Shown here: piece after piece, positions 25,373-34,242 of the stretch
Layout of the letters: the number at the start of each line of letters is the position of its first letter
How positions within the stretch are numbered: the first letter of the stretch is position 1
From: Candidatus Falkowella caecavicola
GTDB lineage: Bacteria > Bacillota > Clostridia > Oscillospirales > Ruminococcaceae
Direction of reading: 5' to 3'
DNA length: 39,165 nt
Assembly (NCBI GenBank): GCA_904420125.1
Contig: CAJFUK010000015.1
Span: 1-39,165, forward strand
Program-made: the position numbers and the translations under genes
The notes under the pieces: model-generated
Database searches by the model: none
What the model was told of the DNA's origin: nothing
Seen by the model: only the letters and a program-made list of their open reading frames with translations

Positions 25373-25883
25373 CGTCAAACAATCCTTTCAGCGGGCGGAT
25401 ATAAAGCTTCCCTTCTGCCAGATCGGTGCGGATTACGACATCCGGTATAACAGGAATCAGAACATCTTTTCCCTCCGGTGTCCGGACGGTATAGACGTCA
25501 TTAGCTCCCGGCTGTATCACCTCTGTCAACCTGCCATAGCAATGGGCGGGCTGATCGGCGTCGACGACTGAAAGTCCGATCAGATCCTGGATGAAATAAC
25601 TGCCTTCCGGCAGGATAATATCTTCACGGTCTGCATAAATGACTCGCCCCCGGAGCTTCTGGGCAGCTGTCATATCCGATACTCCGGCAAATTTGATCAA
25701 AACCATGTCTTTAAAAACCCGTGCATTCTCCACCTGCATGGGGACTTTTCCATGATCAAAATACAATGTTTCAAATTCTGTCAGAAAATCCGGTGTGTCA
25801 CACCAGGGGCGCACCTTGACTGCTCCTGCGATCCCATGCGTCGTCACAATTTGTCCGGTTTCCAGAAATCTTTTCTTTTCCAT
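25362..25883 (-). CDS. rimM: Ribosome maturation factor RimM
   Basis: RimM assists late assembly of the 30S head through S19. The PRC-barrel protein shows FLETGQIVTTHGIAGAVKVRPW at the N-terminus, then LRGRVIYADREDI, YFIQDLIGLSV and VIPVIPDVVIRTDL-like sequence. I use the ATG at 25883, which has GGAG 6 bases upstream and gives 173 residues, the family's normal size. An open frame continues 77 codons farther upstream through the intergenic hairpin, but that extension looks non-coding. It overlaps trmD by 11 bases. Confidence 0.94.
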   Translation of the reverse strand: MEKKRFLETGQIVTTHGIAGAVKVRPWCDTPDFLTEFETLYFDHGKVPMQVENARVFKDMVLIKFAGVSDMTAAQKLRGRVIYADREDIILPEGSYFIQDLIGLSVVDADQPAHCYGRLTEVIQPGANDVYTVRTPEGKDVLIPVIPDVVIRTDLAEGKLYIRPLKGLFDDAD

Positions 25884-26024
25884 ACCCATCTCCATTTTCC
25901 GCTGCGCCGCCGCTGCAGGAAAAACGGCGGGTGCAGCAATATCCGGTCCTTCTAAGTAAATATGTTCAGATGCTGCGCAGTATTTCTGCTGGTCTTGTTC
26001 CTGTCCTGCATTTGATGTTGCATA

Positions 26025-26062
26025 ATATAAAGCTATGCAGCAAAAGCTGCATAGCTTTATAT
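26025..26062 (-). terminator. 17-bp perfect hairpin between khpA and rimM
   Basis: The arms 26025-26041 and 26046-26062 (ATATAAAGCTATGCAGC and its complement) pair perfectly around AAAA, only 2 bases past the khpA stop. There is no true U-tract after it on the minus strand, and rimM-trmD lie downstream, so it may be a partial terminator, processing site or mRNA 3' end protector rather than a full stop. Confidence 0.5.
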
Positions 26063-26064
26063 GG

Positions 26065-26298
26065 TTAATCAATTTCAACCAGAATTTTTTCGCCTGTACG
26101 GCTCGCGCCGGCACGCATTACGGTACGGATCGCTTTTGCAATGCGGCCTTGCTTGCCGATTACACGCCCCATATCGGGTTCTGCCACATGAAGATGGTAA
26201 ATGATGACGCCTTCTTCATTTGGCTCGTCCACGTCCACGCGCACTGCGCCTTTGTCTTCAACAAGGCCGGTGGCGAGTGTGATCAGTAAATCTTTCAT
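26065..26298 (-). CDS. khpA: KH-domain RNA-binding protein KhpA
   Basis: This 77-residue protein is a single type II KH domain. The nucleic-acid-binding GxxG loop lies in GRVIGKQGRIAKAIRTVMRA. KhpA binds RNA, usually with KhpB, and affects division and cell-wall gene expression in other Bacillota. The best start is the ATG at 26298, with GGAG 6 bases upstream; the longer frame to 26310 lacks a site. It lies between rpsP and rimM, its standard neighbourhood. Confidence 0.94.
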   Translation of the reverse strand: MKDLLITLATGLVEDKGAVRVDVDEPNEEGVIIYHLHVAEPDMGRVIGKQGRIAKAIRTVMRAGASRTGEKILVEID

Positions 26299-26338
26299 AT
26301 GACGCTCCATTTCTTAAACGTTCCGTCGAACAATCCAA

Positions 26339-26581
26339 TTAAAGCGCACCGTTGTTTTTCAAAAGCTTTCTGACGGTGTCTGTCGGCTGTGCACCTGTAG
26401 CCATCCATTTTTTAGCCTTTTCAACGTCAACTTTTACTTCAGAAGGCTCCTTGTTCGGATCATAGTAACCAATTTCCTCAATAAATCTGCCGTCTCTCGG
26501 ATATCTGGAGTCCGCTACAACAATACGATAAAACGGAGCTTTCTTCGCGCCCATACGGCGCAGTCTGATTTTTACTGCCAT
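26339..26581 (-). CDS. rpsP: 30S ribosomal protein S16
   Basis: This 80-residue protein is S16, needed early in 30S assembly. [41 protein letters not shown] is the classical N-terminal signature, followed by [23 protein letters not shown] perfect GGAGGTGA ribosome binding site precedes the ATG. It lies 53 bases after ffh and ahead of khpA. Confidence 0.98.
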   Translation of the reverse strand: MAVKIRLRRMGAKKAPFYRIVVADSRYPRDGRFIEEIGYYDPNKEPSEVKVDVEKAKKWMATGAQPTDTVRKLLKNNGAL

Positions 26582-26634
26582 GTTCTTTCACCTCCTTAAC
26601 AGAGTATGCAATCTGAATACGCAAAACGGCTTGA

Positions 26635-27990
26635 TCACAGACCGCCGATCCCTCCGCCCATAAATCCGGGCGGGATGGGAAGTCTGCGATGTTTACCGCC
26701 TTTTTTTCCGCCGAATTGTTTCATCATTTTCTGCATTTGTTCAAACTGACGCAGAAGGCGGTTGATATCTTCAACTTTTGTCCCGCTGCCGGCAGCGATA
26801 CGCCGTTTCCGGCTGGGATTAATAATAGCGGGCTTCGCGCGCTCCTTGGGCGTCATGGATGTAATGATCGCCTCAATCCGCACAAATTGTTTTTCGTCTA
26901 CATCCATGTCCTGCACTTTGTTGCCGATTCCCGGCAGCATGGAAAGAATCTGTTTAATCGAACCCATTTTCTGAATCTGCCGAAGCTGTTCCAGCAGATC
27001 ATTCATATCAAAGCTGTTTTCCTTCATTTTTTGTGCCAGACGGAGTGCTTCCTGTTCAGAAACCTGATCCTGTGCTTTCTCAATCAGGGTAAGCACATCG
27101 CCCATTCCCAGAATCCTGGAGGCCATGCGTTCCGGATGGAAGGGTTCCAGATCATCCAGTTTTTCTCCGATTCCGGCAAATTTGACCGGTTTTCCGGTGA
27201 CTGCCAATACCGAAAGAGCAGCACCTCCACGGGTATCGCCGTCCAACTTTGTCAGGACAACGCCGTCAATGCCCAGCGCTTCGTTAAAAGACTGTGCGAC
27301 ATTCACCGCATCCTGACCGGTCATTGCATCTACAACCAGCAGGATTTCATCCGGCTCCACCGCAGCCTTCATCCGTTTGAGCTCATCCATCAGCTCTTCA
27401 TCAATATGAAGCCGTCCAGCCGTATCGAGCAGAACCAGATCATTACCATGATCTTTTGCATGCCGGACCGCCTCCTGGGCAATCCGGACCGGATCGCCGG
27501 GACCCATTTCAAAAACAGGCACCCCAGCCTGCTCTCCGACAATCTGCAGCTGTTTAATGGCAGCTGGCCTGTATACGTCACAGGCTACCAGCAACGGACG
27601 CCGGCCCTGCGATTTAAAATACTTGGCGATTTTTGCCGAATGTGTTGTTTTACCAGAACCCTGCAAGCCGCACATCATGACAATACAAGGCGGTTTAGAA
27701 GGAAAATTGATCCGGGCGTTTTCCGTCCCCATCAGCGCGCAAAGCTCTTCATTGACAATTTTGATCACCTGCTGCGCCGGGGTCAGGCTTGAGAGAATAT
27801 CGCTGCCCACAGAACGTTCTGTCACCTTATTGACAAAATCCTTGACAACCTTGTAGTTCACATCCGCTTCCAGCAATGCAAGCTTAACCTCACGCATTGC
27901 CTCTTTTACATCTGTTTCGCTCAAACGCCCTTTGGATTTTAAACGTTTAAAAGCGGCGCTCAATTTTTCCGATAAGCCTTCAAAAGCCAA
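26635..27990 (-). CDS. ffh: Signal recognition particle protein Ffh
   Basis: Ffh is the SRP54 GTPase that binds signal peptides and the 4.5S/6S RNA to target membrane proteins. The NG domain has the P-loop GLQGSGKTTHSAKIAKYF, DTAGRLHIDEELM and TKLDGDTRGGAALS. The Met-rich M domain includes MGSIKQILSMLPG and SRKRRIAAGSGTKVEDINRLLRQFEQM. It ends in FMGGGIGGL. Start is TTG at 27990 with AAGGAG upstream. It follows ylxM by 20 bases. Confidence 0.98.
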   Translation of the reverse strand: MAFEGLSEKLSAAFKRLKSKGRLSETDVKEAMREVKLALLEADVNYKVVKDFVNKVTERSVGSDILSSLTPAQQVIKIVNEELCALMGTENARINFPSKPPCIVMMCGLQGSGKTTHSAKIAKYFKSQGRRPLLVACDVYRPAAIKQLQIVGEQAGVPVFEMGPGDPVRIAQEAVRHAKDHGNDLVLLDTAGRLHIDEELMDELKRMKAAVEPDEILLVVDAMTGQDAVNVAQSFNEALGIDGVVLTKLDGDTRGGAALSVLAVTGKPVKFAGIGEKLDDLEPFHPERMASRILGMGDVLTLIEKAQDQVSEQEALRLAQKMKENSFDMNDLLEQLRQIQKMGSIKQILSMLPGIGNKVQDMDVDEKQFVRIEAIITSMTPKERAKPAIINPSRKRRIAAGSGTKVEDINRLLRQFEQMQKMMKQFGGKKGGKHRRLPIPPGFMGGGIGGL

Positions 27991-28010
27991 AAAGCCTGCA
28001 CTCCTTACTG

Positions 28011-28391
28011 CTAATTAAAATACTTTTCCATATACCGGTCCGCCAGCAACCGAATCTCCTCTGCTGCGCGTTCAATTGTTTTAGAATATTTATGCCGGTC
28101 ATTTTCGTCAAAAATCTGGGCAGATAACGCAGAAATTTTGGGGAGCAGCTCTCCCAGTTCCTGAAAACTCTGCAGCATCTGGAGCTTTTCCTCCATTTCT
28201 GTCAGCTGCGCTTCTCCGCGTTTAATGCTGTCCCGAACCCCCTGCCTGGTAATATTCTCATGCTCGGCAATTTCGCCCAGAGAGAGGTCCTCATTGTAGT
28301 ACAGCTCCATCACGTCCCGCTGTTTTTCGGTCAGCACCGCCCCGTAAAAGTCCAGCAGCATGGAAAACTGCAAATCTTTTCCTTCGCTCAT
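28011..28391 (-). CDS. ylxM: YlxM-family SRP-associated DNA-binding-like protein
   Basis: This 126-residue protein has a sigma-70 region-4-like helix-turn-helix: LTEKQRDVMELYYNEDLSLGEIAEHENITRQGVRDSIKRGEAQLTEMEEKL. YlxM proteins are always next to ffh and in streptococci modulate SRP GTPase activity and RNA binding. It is the first gene of the ffh operon, directly after a strong promoter, with GAAAAGG before the ATG. Confidence 0.94.
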   Translation of the reverse strand: MSEGKDLQFSMLLDFYGAVLTEKQRDVMELYYNEDLSLGEIAEHENITRQGVRDSIKRGEAQLTEMEEKLQMLQSFQELGELLPKISALSAQIFDENDRHKYSKTIERAAEEIRLLADRYMEKYFN

Positions 28392-28475
28392 GCCTTTTCA
28401 CCGCTTTTTTTAATTTTCCGGCGTTCCCGGATGCTGTCTGCAAAGATGTAAAGCTTTTTTCTTTACGCAGAAAGA

Positions 28476-28504
28476 ATTGTAGCATATTCTTACCAAGGTG
28501 TCAA
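28476..28504 (-). promoter_or_regulatory. Promoter of the ylxM-ffh-trmD operon
   Basis: On the minus strand TTGACA (28504-28499) is perfect and TACAAT (28481-28476) lies 17 bases on. The leader of about 85 bases contains a small GTAAAG/CTTTAC hairpin. Confidence 0.8.
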
Positions 28505-28644
28505 GTATTTTGCTTTACATTTTGCAAAAAAATTTAAATTTCTTTCTGTTCTGCCATCCGACAATCTGGCCGGCTGTCCTTTTTTGAATGCCGGCAGATC
28601 TTTTCCAGTGTTTTCAATCCAGGCTGGCTTTTTTTTCCGCTTTA

Positions 28645-28653
28645 TGCTATACT
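28645..28653 (+). promoter_or_regulatory. Extended -10 promoter for flavoprotein gene
   Basis: TGC followed by TATACT (28648-28653) is an extended -10 element. The -35 position (TGGCTT) is weak. The ATG is about 39 bases downstream, with AAGGAG before it. Confidence 0.5.
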
Positions 28654-28691
28654 GAATATCAACAGATCCCATCCAAAAACAAGGAGACATT

Positions 28692-29945
28692 ATGAAAACC
28701 ATTGCCATTATCGGCGGAGGAGCAGCCGGCCTGGCTGCCGCCATTACCGCAGCCAGTGTTTTGCAGCGCACCGGACATGCCGCACGGATTCTCCTGGTGG
28801 AACGTCTGGACCGAGTTGGAAAAAAAATTCTGGCAACCGGAAACGGCCGCTGTAACCTGACCAATACCTGCCTTTCCCCATCGGATTACCACAGTTCTCA
28901 GCCGGATGCCGTAAAAACCGTGCTGTCCCAGTATCCGCCGAAAAAAATTATGGATTTTTTTGCAGAGATCGGTTTGCTCTGTAAAGTACAGGCGGACGGA
29001 AAGACCTATCCCTATAGTTTTCAGGCGTCCTCGGTGCTGGATGTCCTGCGCTATGCCTGTATGGTTCGGGGTATCGAGGAACGCTGCGGATTTCCGGTCT
29101 GTCGTCTGACATATACGTCAAAGGGATTTCTCCTGGAATCTCCGGACGGCCAAAAACAGCGGGCTGACCGCGTTATTGTAGCGACGGGCGGCAAGGCCGC
29201 GCCCGGCCTGGGAGCAAATGGCAGCGGCTATGCTTTAGTGCAAAGCTTTGGCCATACCTGCACACCCCTGTTTCCTTCTCTTGTCCAACTGAAAAGTTCA
29301 AATCCTTCCGTGCGGCCGCTGAAAGGGATTCGTGCATACTGTCGGGCGGATGCGGAAATCAAGGGACAAATCCGCCGGAGCGAATGGGGTGAAGTGCTTT
29401 TTACCGAGTATGGTCTTTCTGGTATCCCGATTCTCCAGCTTTCACGAATTTTCAGCACACAGACGGGTAAAACCAAAGGCAGCGTCCGGCTTGATCTGTT
29501 GCCTGACCTTTCCGAAGAAGCGCTTGCAGGCATGCTGTCTATGCGAAAAAAGCAGAAAGGCGAGATGCTGCTCGAACATTTTCTGCTTGGTCTGATAAGC
29601 AAAAAAATTGCGCATACTTTGCTCAAAGAACTCGGGCTATTCCCTCTTTCCCGACCGTCTGCAACCCTTTCCCCGGAAGAACTACAGACGCTGGCTTTCA
29701 GAATCAAGCACTGGACCTTTCCCGTGACCGGCACACTCTCCTGGGACAGCGCACAGATTACTGCGGGCGGTCTTCTATGTCATGAATTCAACCTGGCGAC
29801 TATGGAATCCCGTCTGCAAAAGGGACTCTATACGGCTGGTGAAATACTGGACGTAGACGGAGACTGCGGAGGATTCAACCTGCATTGGGCCTGGAGCACA
29901 GGCTGCCTCGCCGGACAGAGCGCCGCAGAAAGCTTATTTCTGTGA
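28692..29945 (+). CDS. BaiN/HI0933-family NAD(P)/FAD-dependent oxidoreductase
   Basis: This 417-residue flavoprotein starts with the Rossmann loop IAIIGGGAAGLAAAITAA. The HI0933/YhiN/BaiN signature GKKILATGNGRCNLTN follows, with VIVATGGKAAPGLGANGSGY in the middle and VDGDCGGFNLHWAWSTGCLAGQSAA at the C-terminus, which also binds FAD. BaiN of a bile-acid 7-dehydroxylating Clostridium was proposed to reduce bile-acid intermediates, but the family is widespread and mostly of unknown substrate; no bai genes are nearby. It is a single-gene unit, transcribed away from the ffh operon, convergent with the M3 peptidase. Confidence 0.9.
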   Translation: MKTIAIIGGGAAGLAAAITAASVLQRTGHAARILLVERLDRVGKKILATGNGRCNLTNTCLSPSDYHSSQPDAVKTVLSQYPPKKIMDFFAEIGLLCKVQADGKTYPYSFQASSVLDVLRYACMVRGIEERCGFPVCRLTYTSKGFLLESPDGQKQRADRVIVATGGKAAPGLGANGSGYALVQSFGHTCTPLFPSLVQLKSSNPSVRPLKGIRAYCRADAEIKGQIRRSEWGEVLFTEYGLSGIPILQLSRIFSTQTGKTKGSVRLDLLPDLSEEALAGMLSMRKKQKGEMLLEHFLLGLISKKIAHTLLKELGLFPLSRPSATLSPEELQTLAFRIKHWTFPVTGTLSWDSAQITAGGLLCHEFNLATMESRLQKGLYTAGEILDVDGDCGGFNLHWAWSTGCLAGQSAAESLFL

Positions 29946-30114
29946 TCAAGTCCGCAGGTAGATTGGGCTGCACTGCCGAAAAATCCATGAACCGACTCCA
30001 TGTTTTTTTATTTATATGTCTCCGGCCTAATCCGCAACAGACGACAGCCGTCCTGCGTGTCTGTATACAGAGTCATCCGTATATTCAGAAAAGTCCATCT
30101 ATACCATCTATAAC

Positions 30115-30158
30115 AAAAAAGGTGCCCAGCAGAAAATAATCTGCAGGGCACCTTTTTT
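30115..30158. terminator. Bidirectional terminator between flavoprotein and M3 peptidase genes
   Basis: The arms 30115-30133 and 30140-30158 form a stem of 19 pairs with one mismatch, GGTGCCC/GGGCACC at its base, flanked by A6 and T6. It lies between two convergent genes and can stop both. Confidence 0.85.
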
Positions 30159-30173
30159 CAGGTTAAATTTTTT

Positions 30174-31874
30174 CTAACGGAGTGCTTCTTTATCCGCATG
30201 ATCCAGCCAAACTCCTGCTGCCTCTGCCACCTTCTGCAGCGCGGCATCTCCGAAAGGCGTATCCAGTCCAGCCGTACTGACCAGTCCGTCAAAGGTCTCG
30301 GTTCCAGCCTTTTTCACCAGACGGAGATAACGGTTCCAGGCATCCGTGCGATCCGTCTGCATCACTGTCCAGAACTGCAGCGCCACCGTCTGGGCCAGGC
30401 AATAGTCAATATAATAAAAAGGACGTTCATAAATATGGCTCTGCCGCTGCCATCCCTTCCCATCTCCATAGAAAGGAATTTCCCCAAGCCGCATCCAGGG
30501 CATATAAACCCCCAGCAGCTCTCTCCATGTCCTGTGCCTTTCTTCCGGCGTCATATCCGGATCCGCATAGATCAAATGCTGAAAATGATCCACCATGGTT
30601 CCGTACGGAATAAAGGTCAAAGCGCCGGCCAGATGCCCATAATAAAATTTATTGGTATCTTCCCGGAAAAAGCCTTCTGCCCAGGGCCATGCAAAAAACT
30701 CCATAGACATGGAATGAATTTCACAAGATTCCAGCGTAGGGCTTTGATTGCCGCGCGGTCGGATATCCCGCGCCATATAGGAGGCAAACGCATGGCCGGC
30801 CTCATGCGTGATCACTTCCACATCATGGGACGTACCATTAAAGTTTGCAAAAATAAAGGGAGATTTATAAAGGGGAAGATCCGTACAGAAACCGCCGCCT
30901 GCCTTTCCTTTTCGGCTCAGCACATCCAACAGCTCATTCTGATACATAAAATCGATAAATTCTGCGGTTTCTGCCGACATTTCGTGATACATCTTTTGTC
31001 CATGCGCCAGAATTTGATCCGGCGTTCCCTTCGGGGCAGCGTTGCCGGAACGGAAGGTCAAAGCTTCATCCGCAAAATTCAGCGGATACGCCGCGCCGGT
31101 TCGCTCTGCCTGTTCGCGGAACAAACGATCGGCAACCGGCACCAGATATTTCACCACAGCCGCGCGGAATTTTTTCACATCTTCCTGTGTGTAGCTGTTC
31201 CGCATCATCCGGTAATAACCCAATGGGATATAGTTGTCATACCCCAGTTTCTGTGCCATCCGGTTACGGACCCGGACCAGATCGTCATATAAACGGTCCA
31301 GCGTCTCTCCATGCTCTGTATAAAAATTTCCATCTGCTTTCCAGGCTGCCAACCGTACAGAATCATCAGCGGACTGTTTGTAAGGAGAAAGCTGAGAAAG
31401 GGTGCGTGTCTGGCCGTCAAACGGAATCTGTGCAGAAGCGATCAGCTTGCTGTATTCTGTGACCAGCCGGTTTTCCTCCTGCAGTTCCGGGATAATTTCC
31501 GGTGAAAACGCTTTCAACGCAATTTCTGCATTTTTGATTAACAGCGTCCCATACTCTTTTTCAAAATCTGCACGGAACGGGCTGTTCAGAAGGGCCAGAG
31601 TCATTTTCTGCTGCGTCTCCTGAGTCAGCGGGATGGATTCATCCAGAAAATTCATCTCCGCATCGTAAAATGGATCAGCCGTGTCAATTTCATGGCGTAT
31701 ATAGGTTAAAGAATACATGGTCTCCAACTGGTTAGATAAGTGTTCAAAGGCTTCAAATGCCTGCAGCGCTTCGGCATAGCTTGTTGCCTGCTCCATTTTT
31801 TGTACCAGGGCAAGTCCTTCTCGATTAAATCCGTCAATATCCGGACGTTCATAAATCATTTCACTGAATTTCAT
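30174..31874 (-). CDS. M3 family oligoendopeptidase (PepF-like)
   Basis: This cytosolic zinc metallopeptidase of 566 residues has the M3 active site ITHEAGHAFASYM (His357, Glu358, His361) and the third ligand in SCEIHSMSMEFFAWPW (Glu385). The C-terminal helical region is family-like (YYIDYCLAQTVALQFW). Such enzymes degrade short peptides, for example leftover signal peptides and imported oligopeptides. No signal peptide is present. A 17-bp-spaced TTGCTT/TACAAT promoter precedes it. It is not clearly part of an operon. Confidence 0.94.
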   Translation of the reverse strand: MKFSEMIYERPDIDGFNREGLALVQKMEQATSYAEALQAFEAFEHLSNQLETMYSLTYIRHEIDTADPFYDAEMNFLDESIPLTQETQQKMTLALLNSPFRADFEKEYGTLLIKNAEIALKAFSPEIIPELQEENRLVTEYSKLIASAQIPFDGQTRTLSQLSPYKQSADDSVRLAAWKADGNFYTEHGETLDRLYDDLVRVRNRMAQKLGYDNYIPLGYYRMMRNSYTQEDVKKFRAAVVKYLVPVADRLFREQAERTGAAYPLNFADEALTFRSGNAAPKGTPDQILAHGQKMYHEMSAETAEFIDFMYQNELLDVLSRKGKAGGGFCTDLPLYKSPFIFANFNGTSHDVEVITHEAGHAFASYMARDIRPRGNQSPTLESCEIHSMSMEFFAWPWAEGFFREDTNKFYYGHLAGALTFIPYGTMVDHFQHLIYADPDMTPEERHRTWRELLGVYMPWMRLGEIPFYGDGKGWQRQSHIYERPFYYIDYCLAQTVALQFWTVMQTDRTDAWNRYLRLVKKAGTETFDGLVSTAGLDTPFGDAALQKVAEAAGVWLDHADKEALR

Positions 31875-31907
31875 TGCGCCTCATCCTTTCCTCTGATGCT
31901 TTCTTCT

Positions 31908-31936
31908 ATTGTAGCAACCAACCTGTCAAAAAGCAA
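31908..31936 (-). promoter_or_regulatory. Promoter of the M3 peptidase gene
   Basis: On the minus strand TTGCTT (31936-31931) and TACAAT (31913-31908) are 17 bases apart, with the start codon about 35 bases downstream. A TTGACA also occurs nearby, but only 10 bases from the -10. Confidence 0.55.
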
Positions 31937-32029
31937 GCGGTATATGATCTATCCTCACTTTCTTTTATCTGCGTTTTTATTCAAAATATGCAGACGATTC
32001 TGCGCATAACCAATTTGGATATTCGACAT

Positions 32030-32878
32030 TTATTCTGTCTGTGCATCCAAATGATGTACTCTTTGTACCCCCAGCGCCGATTTTTCCCTGTCCAGATACC
32101 CGGCCGCCGGAGACAAAACAGAATCCACTTGAAATTCAGTCATATACCGCCGGTATTTCAGCGGCAGATGCCCGCGCTGACAGATATAATTGGCGCGCTC
32201 CCGAATGGCAATGGTCTGAAAAAAACGCTTCCAAAGCCTCCGAAACTCCGCTTCATCTTCCGCATAACTGGGCAGATGCATCCCGGAGGCGTCGGTGATA
32301 TACCATTCTCTGGTATCATACAGTGCCGCTGCATTCCGTTTGCGGTCCCGGATAATAAATGGGATACAGGATAACCGGTCGGTAAAATGCGGCATAATCA
32401 GGGAAAGCACATCATTGTCCGGGCCTATTTCTGCATAATACACGCCGTTTTCCATTTCTGAAAAACGGATAAACTCAATCATCCGTACCTTTTCATTGCC
32501 GACCTTTCGCACCATATCGGCAACCGTCATAACGCTGCTGTCAGTCAGCATGTTCTGCAACTGCCGTCCCGCCTTCATGGCCATACGGGCATAGCGGTAA
32601 ATCCAGACGTCTTTATCCGCACGACAGGACAGAAATGATAAAAACATGTTTTCCAGTATCTCCCGCCCGGCGCGCTGTACAATCCCCTTTTCCATCCGTA
32701 TCGCCTTGTCCGGATCGGTAGCAATCCGTTCCGTCCGGGTCCAAAGTCCTTGCTGAAACCCTTCTTCCGCTGCCACGATTTCCGGCGCCTCCCGCCGCTC
32801 ATAGGAAGTAAAAATGCAGTTAAGCAGCCCTTCGAAGCTTCCGTCGTACAGATACGCTACATTTGTCCGGTCAGACAT
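32030..32878 (-). CDS. TIGR03915-family predicted DNA metabolism protein (DUF4130)
   Basis: The 282-residue protein begins VAYLYDGSFEGLLNCIFTSY and contains VWIYRYARMAMKAGR, VGNEKVRMIEFIRFSEMENG, YYAEIGPDNDVLSLIMPHF and RLWKRFFQTIAIRERAN, the pattern of the TIGR03915/DUF4130 family. This family is nearly always encoded next to a radical SAM protein, and elsewhere is fused to a uracil-DNA-glycosylase-like domain, hence a predicted role in DNA repair or modification. Here no glycosylase domain is present. Its start (AGGAGG 10 bases upstream) overlaps the radical SAM gene by 22 bases, so translation is coupled. No terminator is obvious; it ends 155 bases before the M3 start. Confidence 0.87.
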   Translation of the reverse strand: MSDRTNVAYLYDGSFEGLLNCIFTSYERREAPEIVAAEEGFQQGLWTRTERIATDPDKAIRMEKGIVQRAGREILENMFLSFLSCRADKDVWIYRYARMAMKAGRQLQNMLTDSSVMTVADMVRKVGNEKVRMIEFIRFSEMENGVYYAEIGPDNDVLSLIMPHFTDRLSCIPFIIRDRKRNAAALYDTREWYITDASGMHLPSYAEDEAEFRRLWKRFFQTIAIRERANYICQRGHLPLKYRRYMTEFQVDSVLSPAAGYLDREKSALGVQRVHHLDAQTE

Positions 32879-34176
32879 TTCATATAATCCTCCTGCAATA
32901 CGGGCTGGTTGGTCGAAAACAGCGAGAGTTGTTCGGTGTTGCGCACATCCGGCAGAGAACCTGGATGCTGGCGGGTATCAGCCGTCAGATTGGCGTAAAT
33001 AAAGCGGTAATCAAACCGGATTCCTTCTGCGTATTTACCACTGCAGGTAATAAAGTAAATCGCGCGCTTCATGACGACCCGCAGCTTGCGAAGATCATCA
33101 AAATGAAGCGGTCCCAGCCGACGGGCCGTGACAATCCGGCGGGCAGAAGTCGGTCCGATACCGGGTACCCGCAGCAGCGTTTCCAGGCTGGCGCGATTGA
33201 CATCCACCGGAAACATCCAGAGATTATTCAGCGCCCAGTGGCATTTCGGATCCAGCATAGGGTCTAAACTGGGCTTATCCTCGCTTAAAATTTCTGCTGC
33301 TTTAAAGCCATAAAAACGCAGCAGCCAGTCAGCCTGGTACAGTCGGTGTTCCCGCAGCAAAGGCGCCGGCTGATCGACCGGAATCAGCGCATGGTCGCCA
33401 ACCGGAATATAAGCCGAGTAGAATACCCGCCGCAGCGCATATTTTTGATAGAGGCTTTCGGACAGACGCATGATCTGAAAGTCCGTATCCGGTGTTGCGC
33501 CGATAATCATCTGGGTGCTCTGTCCGGCTGGTGTAAACTGAGGTGCATGGCGGTATACCTGAAGATCATGCTGATTCTCCGTAATCCCGTCCCGGATAAA
33601 CGCCATCGGTTTTAAAATCTTGCTTTTGCTTTTATCCGGGGCAAGCTTATTGAGGCTCTGTTCAGATGGCAGTTCAATATTGACACTCATTCGATCGGCC
33701 AGCATCCCCATCTTTTGGATCAACTCCGGGGAGGCACCCGGAATAGCCTTCGCATGAATATACCCGTTAAAGTGATACTGGTGACGAAGGAGGGAGATCG
33801 CCCTGCACATCTGTTCCATCGCATAATCCGGATTGCGAATGATGCCAGAGCTTAAAAACAGGCCCTCAATATAGTTTCTCTTATAAAATTCAATGGTCAG
33901 TCTGGCGATTTCCTCCGGTGTAAAAGCAGCGCGCGGAATATCATTCGATATCCTGTTGATACAGTATTTGCAGTCACAGATACAGTAATTGGTCATCAAA
34001 ACCTTTAACAGCGAAATACAGCGTCCGTCCGCCGAAAAACTGTGACAGAGCCCGGGTGCCGCCGTACTGCCGATCCCGCCGTCCCGCTTCCCACCGCGCT
34101 GGACGCCGCTGGATGTACAGGCCGCGTCATATTTTGCAGACTCCCCCAAAATCTGTAGTTTATCAATCAGTTCCAT
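32857..34176 (-). CDS. Putative DNA modification/repair radical SAM protein (TIGR03916-like)
   Basis: This 439-residue radical SAM enzyme binds a [4Fe-4S] cluster through Cys65, Cys69 and Cys72 in NYCICDCKYCINR. Flanking blocks are family-like: LQILGESAKYDAACTSSG at the N-terminus, GLFLSSGIIRNPDYAMEQM, and the helix-hairpin-helix segment VNRASLETLLRVPGIGPTSARRIV (about residues 340-375), a DNA-binding element. The family is linked to UDG-like proteins and predicted to act in DNA repair or modification; the reaction is unknown. It is first in a two-gene operon with the TIGR03915 protein, behind a strong promoter with an inverted repeat over its -35. Confidence 0.9.
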   Translation of the reverse strand: MELIDKLQILGESAKYDAACTSSGVQRGGKRDGGIGSTAAPGLCHSFSADGRCISLLKVLMTNYCICDCKYCINRISNDIPRAAFTPEEIARLTIEFYKRNYIEGLFLSSGIIRNPDYAMEQMCRAISLLRHQYHFNGYIHAKAIPGASPELIQKMGMLADRMSVNIELPSEQSLNKLAPDKSKSKILKPMAFIRDGITENQHDLQVYRHAPQFTPAGQSTQMIIGATPDTDFQIMRLSESLYQKYALRRVFYSAYIPVGDHALIPVDQPAPLLREHRLYQADWLLRFYGFKAAEILSEDKPSLDPMLDPKCHWALNNLWMFPVDVNRASLETLLRVPGIGPTSARRIVTARRLGPLHFDDLRKLRVVMKRAIYFITCSGKYAEGIRFDYRFIYANLTADTRQHPGSLPDVRNTEQLSLFSTNQPVLQEDYMKCLTGQM

Positions 34177-34213
34177 CCCGGATCCCCTTCACAATTATCT
34201 ATATTTTTATTAA

Positions 34214-34242
34214 ATAATATCATAAATTATTTGAATTGTCAA
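34214..34242 (-). promoter_or_regulatory. Promoter of the radical SAM/TIGR03915 operon
   Basis: On the minus strand TTGACA (34242-34237) is perfect and TATTAT (34219-34214) lies 17 bases downstream. The start codon is about 40 bases on. Confidence 0.75.

Noticed and set aside
25884-26114. 77-codon N-terminal extension of RimM
   Set aside because: It would run through the 17-bp hairpin and overlap khpA; the internal ATG at 25883 has a ribosome binding site and gives the normal RimM length.
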